Source: Osmia lignaria lignaria (lineage: Eukaryota > Arthropoda > Insecta > Hymenoptera > Megachilidae). From it: 64,000 nt of DNA. A model generated the notes under the pieces. It was given only the letters and a program-made list of their open reading frames with translations. It searched no databases and was not told the DNA's origin. A program made the translations under genes and the position numbers. The stretch lies in NCBI RefSeq assembly GCF_051020975.1, contig NC_135033.1, positions 3,003,501-3,067,500 of the forward strand, read 5' to 3'. Shown one piece after another: positions 26,501-41,500 of the stretch (positions are counted from its first letter, which is position 1; each line of letters opens with the position of its first letter).

Positions 26501-29500
26501 GTTTGATCGACGATAATTGAGGGTTTCTAAGGCTGTCGAAGAGTTTAATCGTTCTACGTGTTCGAAGAGCCCAAGATATTTCTGCTAATTAAATTTTGAA
26601 AACAATTCATTGATTGGTACGCTGCACGGTATAATCTCGTTCTATGATACTGTATGTTTCATTTCTAAGTGTATTTTTTAGCAGATCATTCTGTCAAATT
26701 TAGTGCATTTGGATGGTAAATTAATTAGGATTGTTTTCTATCTTTCTTATCGATGAACGTTTTAATTAACAGTATTCTAGGTAATTCGATAAACGTACTT
26801 GGATAATTGCTACTTTCCAATAATTAATTATTATTGAAAAACGAAGCAATTGAAGCAATTAGTAAGAAAACATTTATTAATGATTATATTGGGTGATTAA
26901 ATTATTAGAGTCAACAGTTGTTTTCATGAAAAAGGAAAATTACAATAAAACATTTTTTGCATTTAATAATTTCTAATTAACAATTATCTGTTAAAAGTAC
27001 ATGAAAGAATTAAACTTAATTTATGTAATTATCAAACGGTAACAATAAAATCAATTATACAGAATTGATCATTCATTAGGAATTATTAATTAAAAATTAT
27101 ATGCGTCTTGATATCTTGTTCTTTTTTAATTAAAATTGCGCTAATTAGTAACACGTTCACGTTACTTTCTTTCATTCTATTTTTTTATGTTATTCTTAAT
27201 CCTTGTAGAATATTTCCCGTATTTTATCTACTACTTTATAAAGTTCCAAAATGTTAATGTCTTGTTTCAAGTGTAATTTTTATTTCAGTTTCAATTTTTT
27301 TTTTAATAATAAATTTTTAAGAAAAGATAAGAATTTCAAGTTACCTACATATTTCTTTTAATATCGTTCGTAATAAATAATTATATTATGAATCTTTTTA
27401 GTTAGTTGAAAATGATAGTTTCAAGCCCAAATTGTCACTTTACATTTTCTGATTTTCAAGCAAAATAATTTATTGTAAGTCCAATGCCGAATTAAGAGGT
27501 GATCTAACAATAAGAGTGACTACCGCCCCGGGCTTCGCTTTCTAGGCGGTCCTGTTCTAAACCCTCCATTTATTATGTCAAAAAATTCCGAAGCTTGCAA
27601 ATTTTGGATACAATTGCTGACAGAAATAAATTTTTTCGTTTTAAACGTTTTAAATTATTAAAAAATATATTTTTTCGATGTTTCCACATCATTATTTTTT
27701 TTTGCGATTAAATGTTATTTAATTTTATTTGGAATAAATTTCAATATTTCAACTGAGTTTATGAACTCAGGGAGTCCTCGAAGGTTGATACCCCTGGGTC
27801 CCAGAAATCTTAATCCGTTTTTGGTTCAATCATATATTAACCCTACTTCCAATATATGAAACTCTTTCGTTTAAAAAATATACATTTAACTTTAAGTTAA
27901 TATCCTCGTATATATTTTGTAACTTTGGATCACGATTGACCCAGGCTCCGCTATTCAAGAATTAAGATTTAGTTATTTTCCTTCACGACGATTTCACTCG
28001 CACACTATTTCAGTTACCTTTTCTTCAAACATCGTCCTCCCGAATTAATTAAAGTTATACTCATAATTTATTTTATCCATTTTTACAATGTGTCTCATAG
28101 CAGTTAGTCACCGTAATTTAAAGCAAAAAATCATCCCTCTAAATATTAAGGGATGCATTTTGATTTCAATCGTTTTATAGTGTCTTCCTCAATTTCTTTT
28201 ATTTCGAATAATCTGAATTTCACCTGATCTTATACACTGATCATTTACACCGATCCCAAGGGTCCGATGATCGCTCGACGAAAGTCCATAAAACGATAAA
28301 CATCAGTTTCGAAACGTTCCTGATTGCATGGTGGGCGCAAGGCAGTCTCTTCCTGGAAAATCATTCATCCCCCGTTACCTTGGCTGTCTCGAAGTGAGAA
28401 ATATCATCGGCTACGAAAGTACGATTGTCGTGCTGCGTTATGCGTGTACATGTACATTGTAGGTACGTATTCAAGCCGGACGAAAGTGTTCCTCGCACCG
28501 CGTACATTTTCTGAAACGATCCGCTTGGGAATCCACCACGAGAAGCGTTTGTCAATTTCTCTAACGTGCGTCCTGTTCGCGCGGCAAGAAACTTGCCGAG
28601 AAACCTATTTCAAACGAGCCAATAAAATTCTGTCACGCAACACAATGCTTCGGCTCCGCTACGGGTGGTTCAAGTAAAAAGGTGATATTACTGGTTCGAG
28701 GTAACGAACGTCTGGAAACGTGTATACTCGTCGCTGGGAAGAATTCTAACGATACGAGGACAATGCTTTTTATTAAACGACACCGAGGATCGATGACCGT
28801 TCACGCGATTTATATGCCTCGATCGTGGATCTCGTTGATTGATAGAGGACATAGTTTTCTAGAATTGTTAGATTTTTCAGTAGCGAAAGTATTCAGACAA
28901 TTCTCATCCACTGAATCGATTCACTTGAAAATTAGTATGCCCAAGTATATTGATTTATACCAATTTATTATAATAAGTATGCATATTTCCTAGAGGTGTG
29001 CGAGAAGTCGAAAATTTCGAGTACCTGATATTCGGGATAGGTCTACATTGTTCGGGTCGAATTGAATCGGTTTCTTGAAAGTATACATGTCTGAGAATCC
29101 GAAAATTTTGGGTACCTAATAATCGGATTGGATTGTGAATTATTTCGATCAGTTCAGGATTCCCAAAAGAAGAACTGTATTTTGGGAGAAGTTTGTTGAA
29201 TATGACTACGAATGTAGATTAGCTTAGGTTAGGTTCTGTGTATGCGCAGTATCGAATAGCGCATGCGCAGTAATGAATAGCGCATGCTCAGTATCGAATA
29301 GCGCATGCGCAGTATTGAATAGCGCATGCTCAGTATCGAATAGCGCATGCGCAGTATTGAATAGCGCATGCTCAGTATCGAATAGCGCATGCGCAGTATT
29401 GAATAGCACATGCTCAGTATCGAATAGTCCATACGTAGTCCCAAAATTGTACCAAAATTTCTTACCACGATATCTCAATAACGGTGAGACATCCAGCTCT

Positions 29501-32500
29501 GAAATCAATTTTAATCGGTTCCCGGTAGTTTCGGTTATAATTTAGGTTATATATCGAACCTGATTTCTCAATTTTGGTGGGGCCATTCAGAAACTTATCC
29601 CAAATTTACTCTGAATTAACTAAAACAATTCTCGAGTCAATCCAAGTATCGAATATTTAAAAATGTCAAGAACTTGAGCCGATCCCTTAACATTTGAACA
29701 GCGAAGTCTAGGTTAATCAAGACCCAAACTTACAAAACATGTACAAGAATATTAACCTGAAATTAAATGTACAATTTTTTAACGAAAGAGATTCATATGT
29801 TGAAAAAATATTTCTTAAAGGGACAATGTAAAATTTACAAAATGAGAACAATACGAAACAAAGAATCAAATTAAAATTCCTTTTAAAAAATTGTTTGTAC
29901 CAGCTTGTATATACGCTGGAACACGCACAAAGCTTGTTTCATTGGAGAAGTAAAGTTAAACGAAACGGGCCTATTCGAGCCGGAAACTTTCGTTCGAGCT
30001 GCTCGATCGCACCCGTCACTTCTGATCGTAGCTGTGCAGGCGTGGTGCACGATGCAGACCGACGATCAAGAGGGACAAAAGTCGTCGGTGGAACACGCCA
30101 GTCGATGCTCGTGGTGCCCCACCTTCTTCCTCTTGCATGCACAACGTGCGATCTCAACCGCGAGCTTCCTCGTGTGTATTTTCATAAATATAATAATTTA
30201 TATCTCTCTAGAGGTAAATCCACACGGAGGATATGTTGTAATCATCCCGTGGTCGTCTTCGCGGTCCTCGAGTTCGTTGTTGGGGATATAGGTGGGTCGG
30301 AATCGTCCGAAGGTAAGGTAAGGGTGCGGCCAGACTTCGCTCTCGAGACTCCACCTCATTACCCGGCATTCTATGCAGAGACTGCGCTTATGGCTTATTA
30401 TTGCCTTAGCTTAGCTAACCCGTTGCTTCCTCGGCTCTTCGTCTGTGTACTACACCGCGCACAACTCTTGCGAGGACCCATGTGCTCGTACACCTTCACG
30501 CGTTAACCACTTACATACTCTGCTTCGTTTCTGCGTGAAATTGCCAATCCTGCTGACTTTTTATGTTTTCTTGAAATTATTACGATTATTTTTTTTCGTT
30601 TCGTTTGCATTTAAGTGCTTATCGTTGAATTTCACTGCTTATTGAGATTTTCTTCTGTTTCAAATAAATTTGTTTTTCAATAAAAAATATCAGAATCACT
30701 ACTTTTTTAAATAGCATCATACCATTTTTTTTTCTCTATTCGGTACTGTAGATAATATTGAGACATCAAAAATTCAATTTTTTAATTAAAATTATGTACA
30801 GTGCATGAGATATCGAAGACGTCAGTGTGTCAATGATTTTATAAAACGATTACTTTCTGGCTTTTTTTTTTTTTATCAAACAATAACAAAGATTCATAAT
30901 TTAATTATATGCCTATACGTATGTAAAAATACATATTCTCAGTGAGTATACTTGATTTACCTGGAAATATAAAGCAACATCTACAAAATTAGTATTAAAG
31001 ATGCTCCTTCATAAGATAATAAATTTTCTATATTTATTTAAATTCATTTAAATTATTTAGATGGTGATTTACATCTATACTCTATACATATAAATAAAAT
31101 TGAAGTGTCTGTCTGTGATTTCGAAATAATGTTTTTTTTTAGCTCATATATGGTTTTTCGCACCTTGCTAAAATCCAAACACGTTTTTGCAAAATTTTTG
31201 TCTGTCTGTTTATCTTTCTGTTTAAACGGGCTCTTCGAAACGACTGAATCGATTTTGACGAGACTTTCATTGGCATATTCAGAATTTATAGAATAATAAT
31301 TTAGACTTCTTTTTATTCTGGAAATATTCAGAGTTCTCGCATAAATTTAGAAAAACTGTAAAAATCAGGCGCTAATGCGGCAACTTTTTTATAGTCCGTT
31401 TATGCAGTTCACCCAGTTACACATATATATTATACTGATTTTAATTGTGAAAATCGAAGAGAGAGCCGATCAATCACAAAATTAAACAAACTTATGTTTA
31501 TTTATATACATGCAATGCAAACGAAGTCGCGGGTAATCGCTAGTAAGAAATAAAATTTTTGAGATTTTTGTCCCATTATATGGCGAGGGGGATTAAAGAG
31601 GTTGTAATATCTTCATGAGAGACAGAAAGACAGAAAGAAGCCGTAATGCATGTAAATCACAATTAGCTTGGAGTCTGAACTGTAAAATGCCAGATTGATC
31701 GAGCAACGATGAGGATAATCAGGTTGATCAAGTTATATGGTTCGTCCTGAGCGCGTTTAGGTGTGGTTTCATTGCGAGCCACTCGTTCGACCGTACATAC
31801 GTTCATCCGTCGGCCTACGTTCCTCGATCCCCGCACTGATTCTCATTTTATATGTACACGTGCAATTATTCGGTCCGATCTTGTCTGAAGGTTCGTTATG
31901 TAGCATCGCCTAACAGGTACCAGCCGAGTTCTACTCCACACAGTTGTGCGTAATGCTCCCGATACGACTTTGTCGGTATTATCTACTCGCTGGATTCCTG
32001 GTGGCTTCGTAAAAACGACACTGTCGGAGATTTAACCCTCGATAGGGTGACCACCGGAATATCGTGGAGCTCTACCTTCTCCGTGGAGATCGCTACGCGG
32101 AGGATATTTACGATTAACGGATCAATCGGAATCCTAAGTTGCAATTACAGTGGGCTCTCGTTATATTGCCAGATGAGCGATTTGACTTTCAGACAGATTT
32201 TTAAACATGCTAGCGTTACTATTCCACCATCATAGCCTACCGAAGTAATACACTCTTACCTCTCTTTTCTCCTCCAATTGAAGGTTTAGAAGTTTGAAAA
32301 ATTGTCCACTGTTACCGACCCATTCGCGGCAATATAACGAGAGTCTACTGTAGTATTACGTTTAGGACGGAGATTACTTCTGATTTGAAAGTTTTCGCGA
32401 TAAAAGCGTTAACCACCGGAAATGACTATTAGATTGTTGCATATTAACTTTTTAAATGATGAGCAATTAGCTCATCAAAGCGCCTTTATCCGCGCCTCGA

Positions 32501-35500
32501 CAAATGTATTACGACGAGTTAATTCGTTATACCCAGGTCAAAGATTAATATATTCAATCCCGTGGGAGTCATCACGAATAATTAAAACAACAATTTTATT
32601 TTCAATAGCAGTAAGATGATAAAAGACAGATTGAAATTTGAGGTTATAAAATCAACATTCCTATTCTTAACCCTCGGACGATGAACCATGGAGAGAGCCA
32701 CAATTATAATTTAATTTTGTATTTCATATTATTTTCATTTTCTAAATTTTACACTGTTTCTTTAAAAATTATTCTTACAATATACGAAACTCTTTCGTTT
32801 AAACATATTTAACTTTAGGTTAATATCCGTATGTATGTTTTGTAAGCTTTGTTCTCGATTGATCCAAACTCCACTGTTCAAGGGTTAATAATGTCCATTT
32901 TTATTAGCACGCTTCATAGAGTGTGCTTATATCAGCACTTCTGTGTGTCTGTCAGATTTGATTTAATCCACGCATGCGCAATCCACAATGTAGATGTAAT
33001 CCGCGCATGCGCATTTCAGAAAGTGGCTGTAATCCACGCATGCGCAATCCACAATGTAGATGTAATCGCATGCACCATAAAGCGCGACACTTTTCACCTA
33101 GATCATTAATTTCTCAGAATTTTCTCGTATTCTCGATGCAGTTTTCAAATTGTTCATCAAAAATAACCTCTATAGCCGAAAATTGAACTTGTTATTTATT
33201 TGTAAGGGGAGAATGATACACATTTATGATCTCTTTTCAATCAAAAGCTTTAAAATATTGCTTTGAGGTTTAAGATACTAAAATTTCGAAATGTTTTGAC
33301 TCGTATACTGATATTACTATGGGCTTGACCGCGCTTGTTATTACAGTACTCGATGTGTCAAATTACCGATTTTGGAAGAAAAAAATTCACACGGGTTCAT
33401 TGTATAAACGTACTGCAAAATAATATTTATATTATTAAAGCTTACTTTTATAAAGACCGAGTCTTGAGGCATTATATAAAGATAAATTATTCCAAGATAA
33501 TGAATCCACACAAAAAGCATTCAAACAATTTTCAGATTTTAAAATAGCTGATCTTTATCAAAGTAGGAAAAATACTTCCATGTTTCAGTGTTTTGTACAC
33601 AGACTTATTTGAAAGACCCTATTCAAAAATAGTCATAATTTTGATTTTTCTTCATTTCACTCCAACTTCCACTTCAAAAAATAACTATAAAAGTGGCTTG
33701 GTGCAAGAAATGGAAGTTTCAAATTCTATCTATAAATGGTTGTAATGACATTGGTGTGTCAATATCAAAATTTGTCATTCAATAAACTTATGTTTTCTTT
33801 GTAAAATACATAAATAGCATAAGCTTGAATTCTATCTTTGTATGTTAGAAAAGAAATTTTAAATAGCAGAAACTTCTGTGTTAGAAATTATTTGAACAGG
33901 AAATTTTTGAACATATTTTTAAGTGTTAATATCTCAACTTAAAAAATACTAACATTAGTACTATTTGCACGAAACCATAAATGCAGATATATAGTACATC
34001 CCTAAAGAGTAGAACACTCCCCTTACAATCAGACACTTGTTCCTAGCCACTTTCTTGAAATAGTTAAATGTATTGCAATAAGAAGAAATCGATAACATAC
34101 ATTTCTCTTTCCAGTCTTTTTTATCAAGTTACAGAGCAATGGTACGTAACCACTTCATCTATGAACAATAAATAAGATGTTAAGATGATCGATCTAAGAA
34201 AATTACACGTTTCTACATAAGAAAATCAGCATTACCTTCACAGATGATAACAAAAAAAAAATATCGAAGAGAAAGATAATTTTAATACAGTTGACCTAAA
34301 GAATACTTCACCTTTATCCATAGGAAAATCAACATTACTTCTAAAAATGATAAAGGGCATATTATTAGATTGCTTGGAAAGTTTATATTTAATGATAATT
34401 TCTAAATGAAAGTTTAATATTCTTGGAATATTTAATACCTAATTTTTGAAACAAAAATTGAGAAGATGAAATGGGTAAAATAAATCTTGTAAGATCAAAA
34501 GGATTCAAGTACGTTAGGTTTTTCCCAGGTTCTCACAAAGCCGAAAGCAAATAGCGAGAAGCTTTTGATTGGCACAACTAGATACAGGCTAGGATTAACT
34601 TAGCCACCCCAAAAAATGTGGAATGGATCCCTCATCATTTAAAAATTTTGAGATTCTAAGATCCCACTGTTTAAAAATTTCAGAACTTTACAATTCCAAA
34701 TTCTCAGTTTTTTAAAATTCCAAATTTCCAAAATTTCAAAATTTCAGATTTCTAAAATCTTAAAAGTCTAAAATTTTAAAATTTCCAATGGACCTGGTTC
34801 TAGTTACACTAATAAGGCTCCTCCCTTTACTCTTACCCTTAACTAAAGAAATTCGACCGAATAATTAACAAAAAATAAATTTAAAAAAAATTTAATATCA
34901 CTACTGTTAAACAAATTATCAAGAGAAAATCTTAAATTGAAAAATGAAATAATCGTATTTTGAATAGTTGCAATTATAGTGTGCCTTACATAACCATTTT
35001 GCTACAGCCTAGCCGTCTCTGTTGAAAACGTATTCGTGCGTTTGTATACTAATTGTAAGATTATGCACAATGTAACATTTTTCTCGGTAAATGTTTACAT
35101 TGGCATAGCTTGGACCTTCTGGAGTGAGTGAAGTCCCTTAAAAATTTTGAAATTAAAAATTCTAGAATTTTGACGTTAGGATCTGGAATGTAGAAAATCT
35201 GAAATTTTAGAATTCCGGATTTATAATTCTGAAATGTGGGAAATCTAAAATTTTGAAATTCTGGAATATTTAATTTTTAATTTTTAGAATGATGAAAGTC
35301 TAGATTTCTGAGGAGGGGCCAGTTTAAATTTTTAGAGGGACCAGACCCACCTGGCCCCTACCTGGTTACGACAATGGATGTTTCTGCATTTAATTTTTAT
35401 TAAAAAGTTCCTAATGAATGTCCATTATTTACACATTTTGTATCAGACCACTATAGTAATCGTCTATAACATACACTGATCATGTTTTAGCAGGTGACTA

Positions 35501-38500
35501 TAATCACCCTTAGTAGCGAATGAATTAATATCCTCAACAGAATTCTCTCAACAACGAAATATTTTTCCAAGAAAATGCAGCGCTGATTTATCGATGAATT
35601 CATCTAAAATCCGCGTCTCTATCAGGCGTTTCAGAGTCAAATCTTCGAGGTCCAACAATCAGATTACCGATCAAGATTCCTTGGTATGTACCAAACGTAT
35701 ACGGTGAAATGCGCGTGAAATTTCGTGTCTGACTTCGACAGGATCGTCCCATTGCACGTTTCTGTCAATAACAGTTTCCACGAACGCATAATCCCGATAT
35801 TCCCCGAAAGATCCTAAGCGCAGATATAGGGAACAAGGTTCAGCAGGTAGGATATCTAAAACGGACGTAAGTAATGCACAGCGGAGGAGGGCAAAGAGGG
35901 AGAAAGAGTGTGCGGACGATACAAAGGAACAAATGAGTTTCGTGATCGTACCGGAGGAGCCCGATCTTGTCTTGGGTTAATCGAGCAACGCCGTAGAAAA
36001 CGAACAGAAGAAACGATTCGCAGGGTGAATCGCAGGCCAACCGACGATCAGAGGAGAGGAGAGAAGAGAATGACGAGGGTGAATAATGTTACGCGTACGA
36101 TTCGAACAACCGGGGACAAACTTTTGCATTATGTTAAGCATACAGAGAGAGAGAGGGGGAGAAACATTGATTCTCTTCATCCCCTTTTTCTTTGTACCGG
36201 TGAACTCTGACTGGTCTTTTCCGATGAGATTAAGTTGTTCGAGAGACTGTGTGCTCGAAGCGATGCATTGTTTTCTGAATAAAGGACACAAATCGCGAGA
36301 TAATATAGTGTAAGAAGAAAGAAGTCCTCTATAATCCAATTTTTCTTTTTTTTTTGTGATTAACCCCTGAACAGCGGAACCTGGATCAATCGTTACCAGA
36401 CTTACGAAATATGTACAAGGATATTAACCTAAAGTTAAATCTACCATTTTCACACGAGTTTCATGTATTGGAAGAATAGTATGCAATATAAAATTAAATT
36501 AAAATTGTGGATTTCTCCATGGTCCGCCGTTCGGGGGTTAAAAAACTAAATAACGTATAAGCAGCAAATCTTTAGATATAAAATAGTAATTAACATCAAA
36601 TTGTTAATATTTTATTAGTAAGAAATAGTTTGTAACTTTGAAATTCCGTTTAAACGTGGCATTTTATATTTCCGGGAGGAGAATCGTAAGTAACACCTTC
36701 TTGAAATGTAAGTAAAGGAAATTCAGAAATACGTAAAAGAAATCAATAATTCTGCATTAAGATTCATAGGGTACCTATTCTTTTCGATTTAGAATGGATC
36801 CCAAAACACCCAGCATAATTTGGTATCCTGAAGAACGTGGGCTCGTCAAGGAATGTTTAACAACAAAATTCGAGATTTTCCTGGTTATAAGTGGTATGCA
36901 ACACGCGATCGAAGTTGCAAGGCTTATCTAAGTTTTATCCAGGACCACGAAAGGAACAATTCACATCTGACATTTCACCACGAACCGTTATATCTCTATT
37001 TTATATGCTATGAGGGGTATGCATAAGTTTCCAACGCCTATATACAGATAGCGATAGGAATTTCTCTTTTCGGGAATTCGCAACGTATTTTCTTCCCTTC
37101 AGAAACTGAACTCGTTTATTTATTTTCAATCAAAAAGTATGCAACACACCCGATATAAAATAGAATTCCTTCGCTGTTTATCACGGATACTAATCATCTT
37201 CTTCTTTACCAATGCTACTCAACTTCATCAAATTACCATTTGATACTCGCATCAAAATTCCATACGAATGATACATCATCCATTCTACGTTTACTCGATT
37301 CAAGACGAGTGACGACATCACTTCCAGGATGACCCGATGTTCCCAACCAGCCGCGAGAAGCAAAGTACATTATCGAGGCCTGTACTTGGAGCACGTTTAC
37401 CTCGGCAGGATGTAGGTTGCCTTTTAGATCGGCCGACCTCTTTTCTCTATGGTCATTTTTACGGAAACGAAATTCACAGAGTGGGCAGAGCCGATTCCAG
37501 CATCAGAAGTTCATCCACCGTGTAGCCGAGGTGCTATTGTTCGAGAGCCAGCCGACGGAGACGAGGAGGAGAAGCCAGGGAACGAGATGAAGGAGGAGGA
37601 TAGTTATCGAGAAAGAGTTCTATCTATTATATATACACGTGTGCCATGATCGAATCTATGGGTGAAGGTGTGTGGTGTGTGTGTGTGTGTGCAGATGTAC
37701 ACATTGATGAAAAGTAGGTCTTTCCCTGGGAGTTCAAATGATTCTTACGCACCGCCGGCGAGTACACGTTAATTTCAATCGGCGGCGCAAACTTTTCGTC
37801 ACAGTCTATTTCGCAAAGGTCATCGAGCCCCAGGTTCGCACTCGCCTGATAATTATTTTCTCAAGATCGTTATCGGACAAGACGCTTCCTCCGTAAACTG
37901 TCTACATCCAAAGGATTAATGATTTTTACACAGGTCGTGGAAACAGCATACCCGGTTGAAAAGTTCAAGGGAGAAATGATCATAGTTGTAAAAGATAAAA
38001 TTTCAAACACAAAAAATAAACCTTAATATTTTCCCTTTTCATAATAAGTTACTGACTGCATTCATAGATTTGTATCTATAGTCCAGACCGTCGTCTAATG
38101 TTAATTTAATAGAAAAGTGTATGATCTAGAGGTGTGTGAGTACTCGAATTTCAAGTCAAACAATGATCGGTCGGTCGAGCTGAGTCGAGCGCTTGAATTT
38201 GCCGAATTACTCGAAATCGACGAACTGCTTGAAACAAAAGCGATCTACTCGAACAAATCAAACTATGTTCTCGAATATTCGAGCTGAAAATTCATCTTCA
38301 AGTAAATCGAAGTTTTACGACGGCTCGAATATTCGAGTAGTTCGATTTTTTCGAGTAGCTCGCCTTTGTTTCAAACAATTCGCCGATTTCGAGCAATTCG
38401 ACAAATTCAAGCGCTCGACTCTGCTCGAACAATCGAAGCGAGTTCAGCTCAGCTTGTAAATTCCGAGTACTCGCACACCTCTAGTATGATCTATAACCAA

Positions 38501-41500
38501 ATCTTCAAATCTTATTTAGAAGGGGAAGCAGATCGATAAAACTTTACAGATGGGGAGAAAATATTTTTGTCATTGACCATAGGGGTAAAATCTACCTCTT
38601 GAAACAGTAAAAACAAGTATTTCACGTAATGTTCTGACAAATTAAGCAGTCTGTTGAAATATACAAAATTTTGTTTAAGTACGTACATTTACTTTAAGGG
38701 TTGAAAACCGTGTTTTCTAAGATAGGCACTGTAGTAGGTAAAATCAGTATTTTAATTATTTTGACAAATGTGATTTTCAATTTCCTAAGGTTAATATGCA
38801 CCCTTAAAAAACATTGTTTATTATTTTCTCCTTAGCTATCTTTATCTACTCTATTACATAGATACTAATAACAATTTAAAATGATTAATTTCGCAGTATT
38901 CATGTTAAATGAAACATTAATACATAATTCTATTAAATATCCTCATACTTTGGTATAACAAGGAACATTAAATTACAAAGGTCATAGATTCCACGAAATC
39001 TGCAACCGTCAAAGCGTTAAGATAAACAAGCTATATAGGTCAAACTGTGTGAGCGAATATATCGTAGTTCTGTTGAAAGGTAGATAAGATAAGAATACTT
39101 AGTTGTACCCTGAATAGAAGAAAATAAGAAAACTGAAATCAACAGAATCTTTCAAATTTCACCTCCGTAATAAAGGGTTAAAGTGATCCTATCCGGTTAT
39201 AAGAGAAATTATAAATTTTAGAAATAGTTGTAGAATTTATTTTAGACTGCACGATCAGTCGAAATCTTCCCCACGTTCGTGCTTTAACCCTCAGACGGCG
39301 GACCATAGCGAGAACCCCAATTTTAATTTAATATTGCCGACCAAAACAATTCCCGATCCGACCCGAGTATCAGGTACCCAAAATTTTCAAGTTCTCGCAC
39401 ACCTCTAGTGGAAATTGTGCAAAGAAGATTATAAATGTTTAAAATAATTGTTAACATGAAAACATTCCCTAGAATTCATTATCAGTTCACGAGCTCAACT
39501 TTAACTGTATAATTATGAATTTATGAAACAAGGTGTACATTTTCAGACTAGTCTGATTAATCAGTGGAAAAATCCCTTATTCCCTGGAACTTCTTACCAT
39601 TTAGTAAACTCGAGTATCAAGGAAGCCCATTATCGTGGTCCAACCTTAGCTTTCTCCTACAATTGTATCAACTACCCTTTTAGCATCATTGACTTAATAA
39701 ATATTCCAATAACAAGGGTCCACAAACCGGCTGTATCCCGTTACCGACGATTAAGGAACATCACACGCCCACCGGGTGCGCTTATCAAAACCGATCGTTC
39801 GACTGGGGTGTAACGAGCCGGGTCAGGACAGAGAAAACGCCTTTTGTCCGGCGATTTTTCGTCGCTGCCCGACGAACGACGCCGTGATTCACAGAACGAA
39901 TCAGCCTGGTGAACGTATAATAATGAACACTGTGGAAAGGTTGCGCCAGTATGCTGAACTTACCACGTGTACGTACAGTGACTCACACAACTGATCGAAT
40001 GTTTTCTAGGTATTAAGGTGCAATGTAGGCTTTCGTTAGTTAATAGGAAGTATAGGAAAAGGAATGTCTTAGGCTCTCCCTCGGTTTTTCCCAAAATCGA
40101 AGTTACATTCATTCCTATCACTAGACCTACCGGCGTTCGATGAGCACTTATTTACACATTGAAAAAATAAGTTAGAAAAATAAATGAATAAATGATGAAA
40201 CATAAAATTATTCTTTATCACGATTCAACAAAAGAATAATAATTTCTGTAATTTAAAATAAAAAATCAAAGACCGGTCATTTTAAGTATGTCAGTCATAC
40301 TTAACCCTTTAGATGTTTATATTAATGAATTTTTAAACAGTAACTAAAAGCATTTATCACTTCGTTATCATTTATTTCAATTTTACAGCATGAGCACTTA
40401 CTTTGCTTTTATCGAATATACTCGTCACCCTCTAAAAATAATTAAGCACACAAGTGTACCCTTTTAAAATGAAATAAGACACTTAAAAAGGTAATCTACA
40501 TACAGTAGGTTCTCGTTACATTGCCACGTAAACGATTTGACCTTTACCCGGATTCTTAATACTAATGCTGCTCTTACACCCTCATAACCTACACTTCTAT
40601 CTTCCCTCTACCTTCCAAATAAGAATGAGTATGTTTGAAAAATTGTCCACTTCTACAGCCCTGTCCGCGGCAATATAACGAGAATCTATTCTATTTAATT
40701 TTTCTCACTACTATCCCTTGACTTATTTCTATCTACTCAACTAGATGCTACTCGCAATGTGAAAATTAATAATTTCGTAGAATAAGAGAAATAAAGCTTC
40801 CAAACATAATCCTATCGATCATTTTTATTAGATATCTAAAAAAACGTAAATTGTAATAGTCATAAATTTTATAAACTGTGCGACCGTCAGTGTTAAAACA
40901 AACGCTAATATGCACGTGTTTTCATATATTTTCAACAATATAATAAATACAAAAATCTGTGTGTTGAATGGACAACACCTTGTCCCTCTCATTCTTATCA
41001 TAGAAATTCACAGTTGCAGAAGTTTTCTATAAAGGTAATTATATATGTATGTACATTTTCAACGCTCTCCAGACTATCAAAAAGTGAATAATATTCCTGT
41101 GGAATAAGTTACATTTCTCACATTTTGTTTTCTGTTGAAGATCATTATGGCACTGAAATTTTTGATGTAGTTTTATTTCGTTTTGTCAAACATTAATAAA
41201 TTGTTTTCTGAAATGAACATATAAGTCTGTGCTGTCATTCGCTTTTTCAGTTTTCAATTTCAAATTATAATACTACCACTTCAAAATTTAATTCTTAAAC
41301 GAATATAACCCTTTCGACCCTGCGGAGAGTGACAATATGTCACATGTTTGCGTTTTTTTTTGTTTTTTTTTAAATTTATTCGACTATGTAGTATTATTTT
41401 TGATTGATAACTATTGATAGTAAACAACATACCAACGGGTAGGATAATTTTCATTTAAGCTCTTAAAGAAAGAAAAGCAAAATCCAAATGAAAATCACTC

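Noticed and set aside
29243..29431. CRISPR-like regularly spaced repeats
   Set aside because: Units are directly adjacent without unique spacers, and the context is an insect intron.
29224..29545. Frames encoding regular 7-residue repeats (HALFDTE, MRYSIL, NSACSVS types)
   Set aside because: All frames on both strands are open because the 21-bp unit is a multiple of three and lacks stops. This is a minisatellite, not a repeat protein.
29895..30506. 203-codon plus-strand open frame
   Set aside because: No recognisable domain and an R/S/C-rich composition typical of a chance frame in GC-richer DNA. A second overlapping frame is also open, and no splice structure or homologue is evident.
38193..38459. 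88-codon frame with SSSKSKF-type peptide
   Set aside because: Lies wholly inside the palindromic hAT-type MITE.
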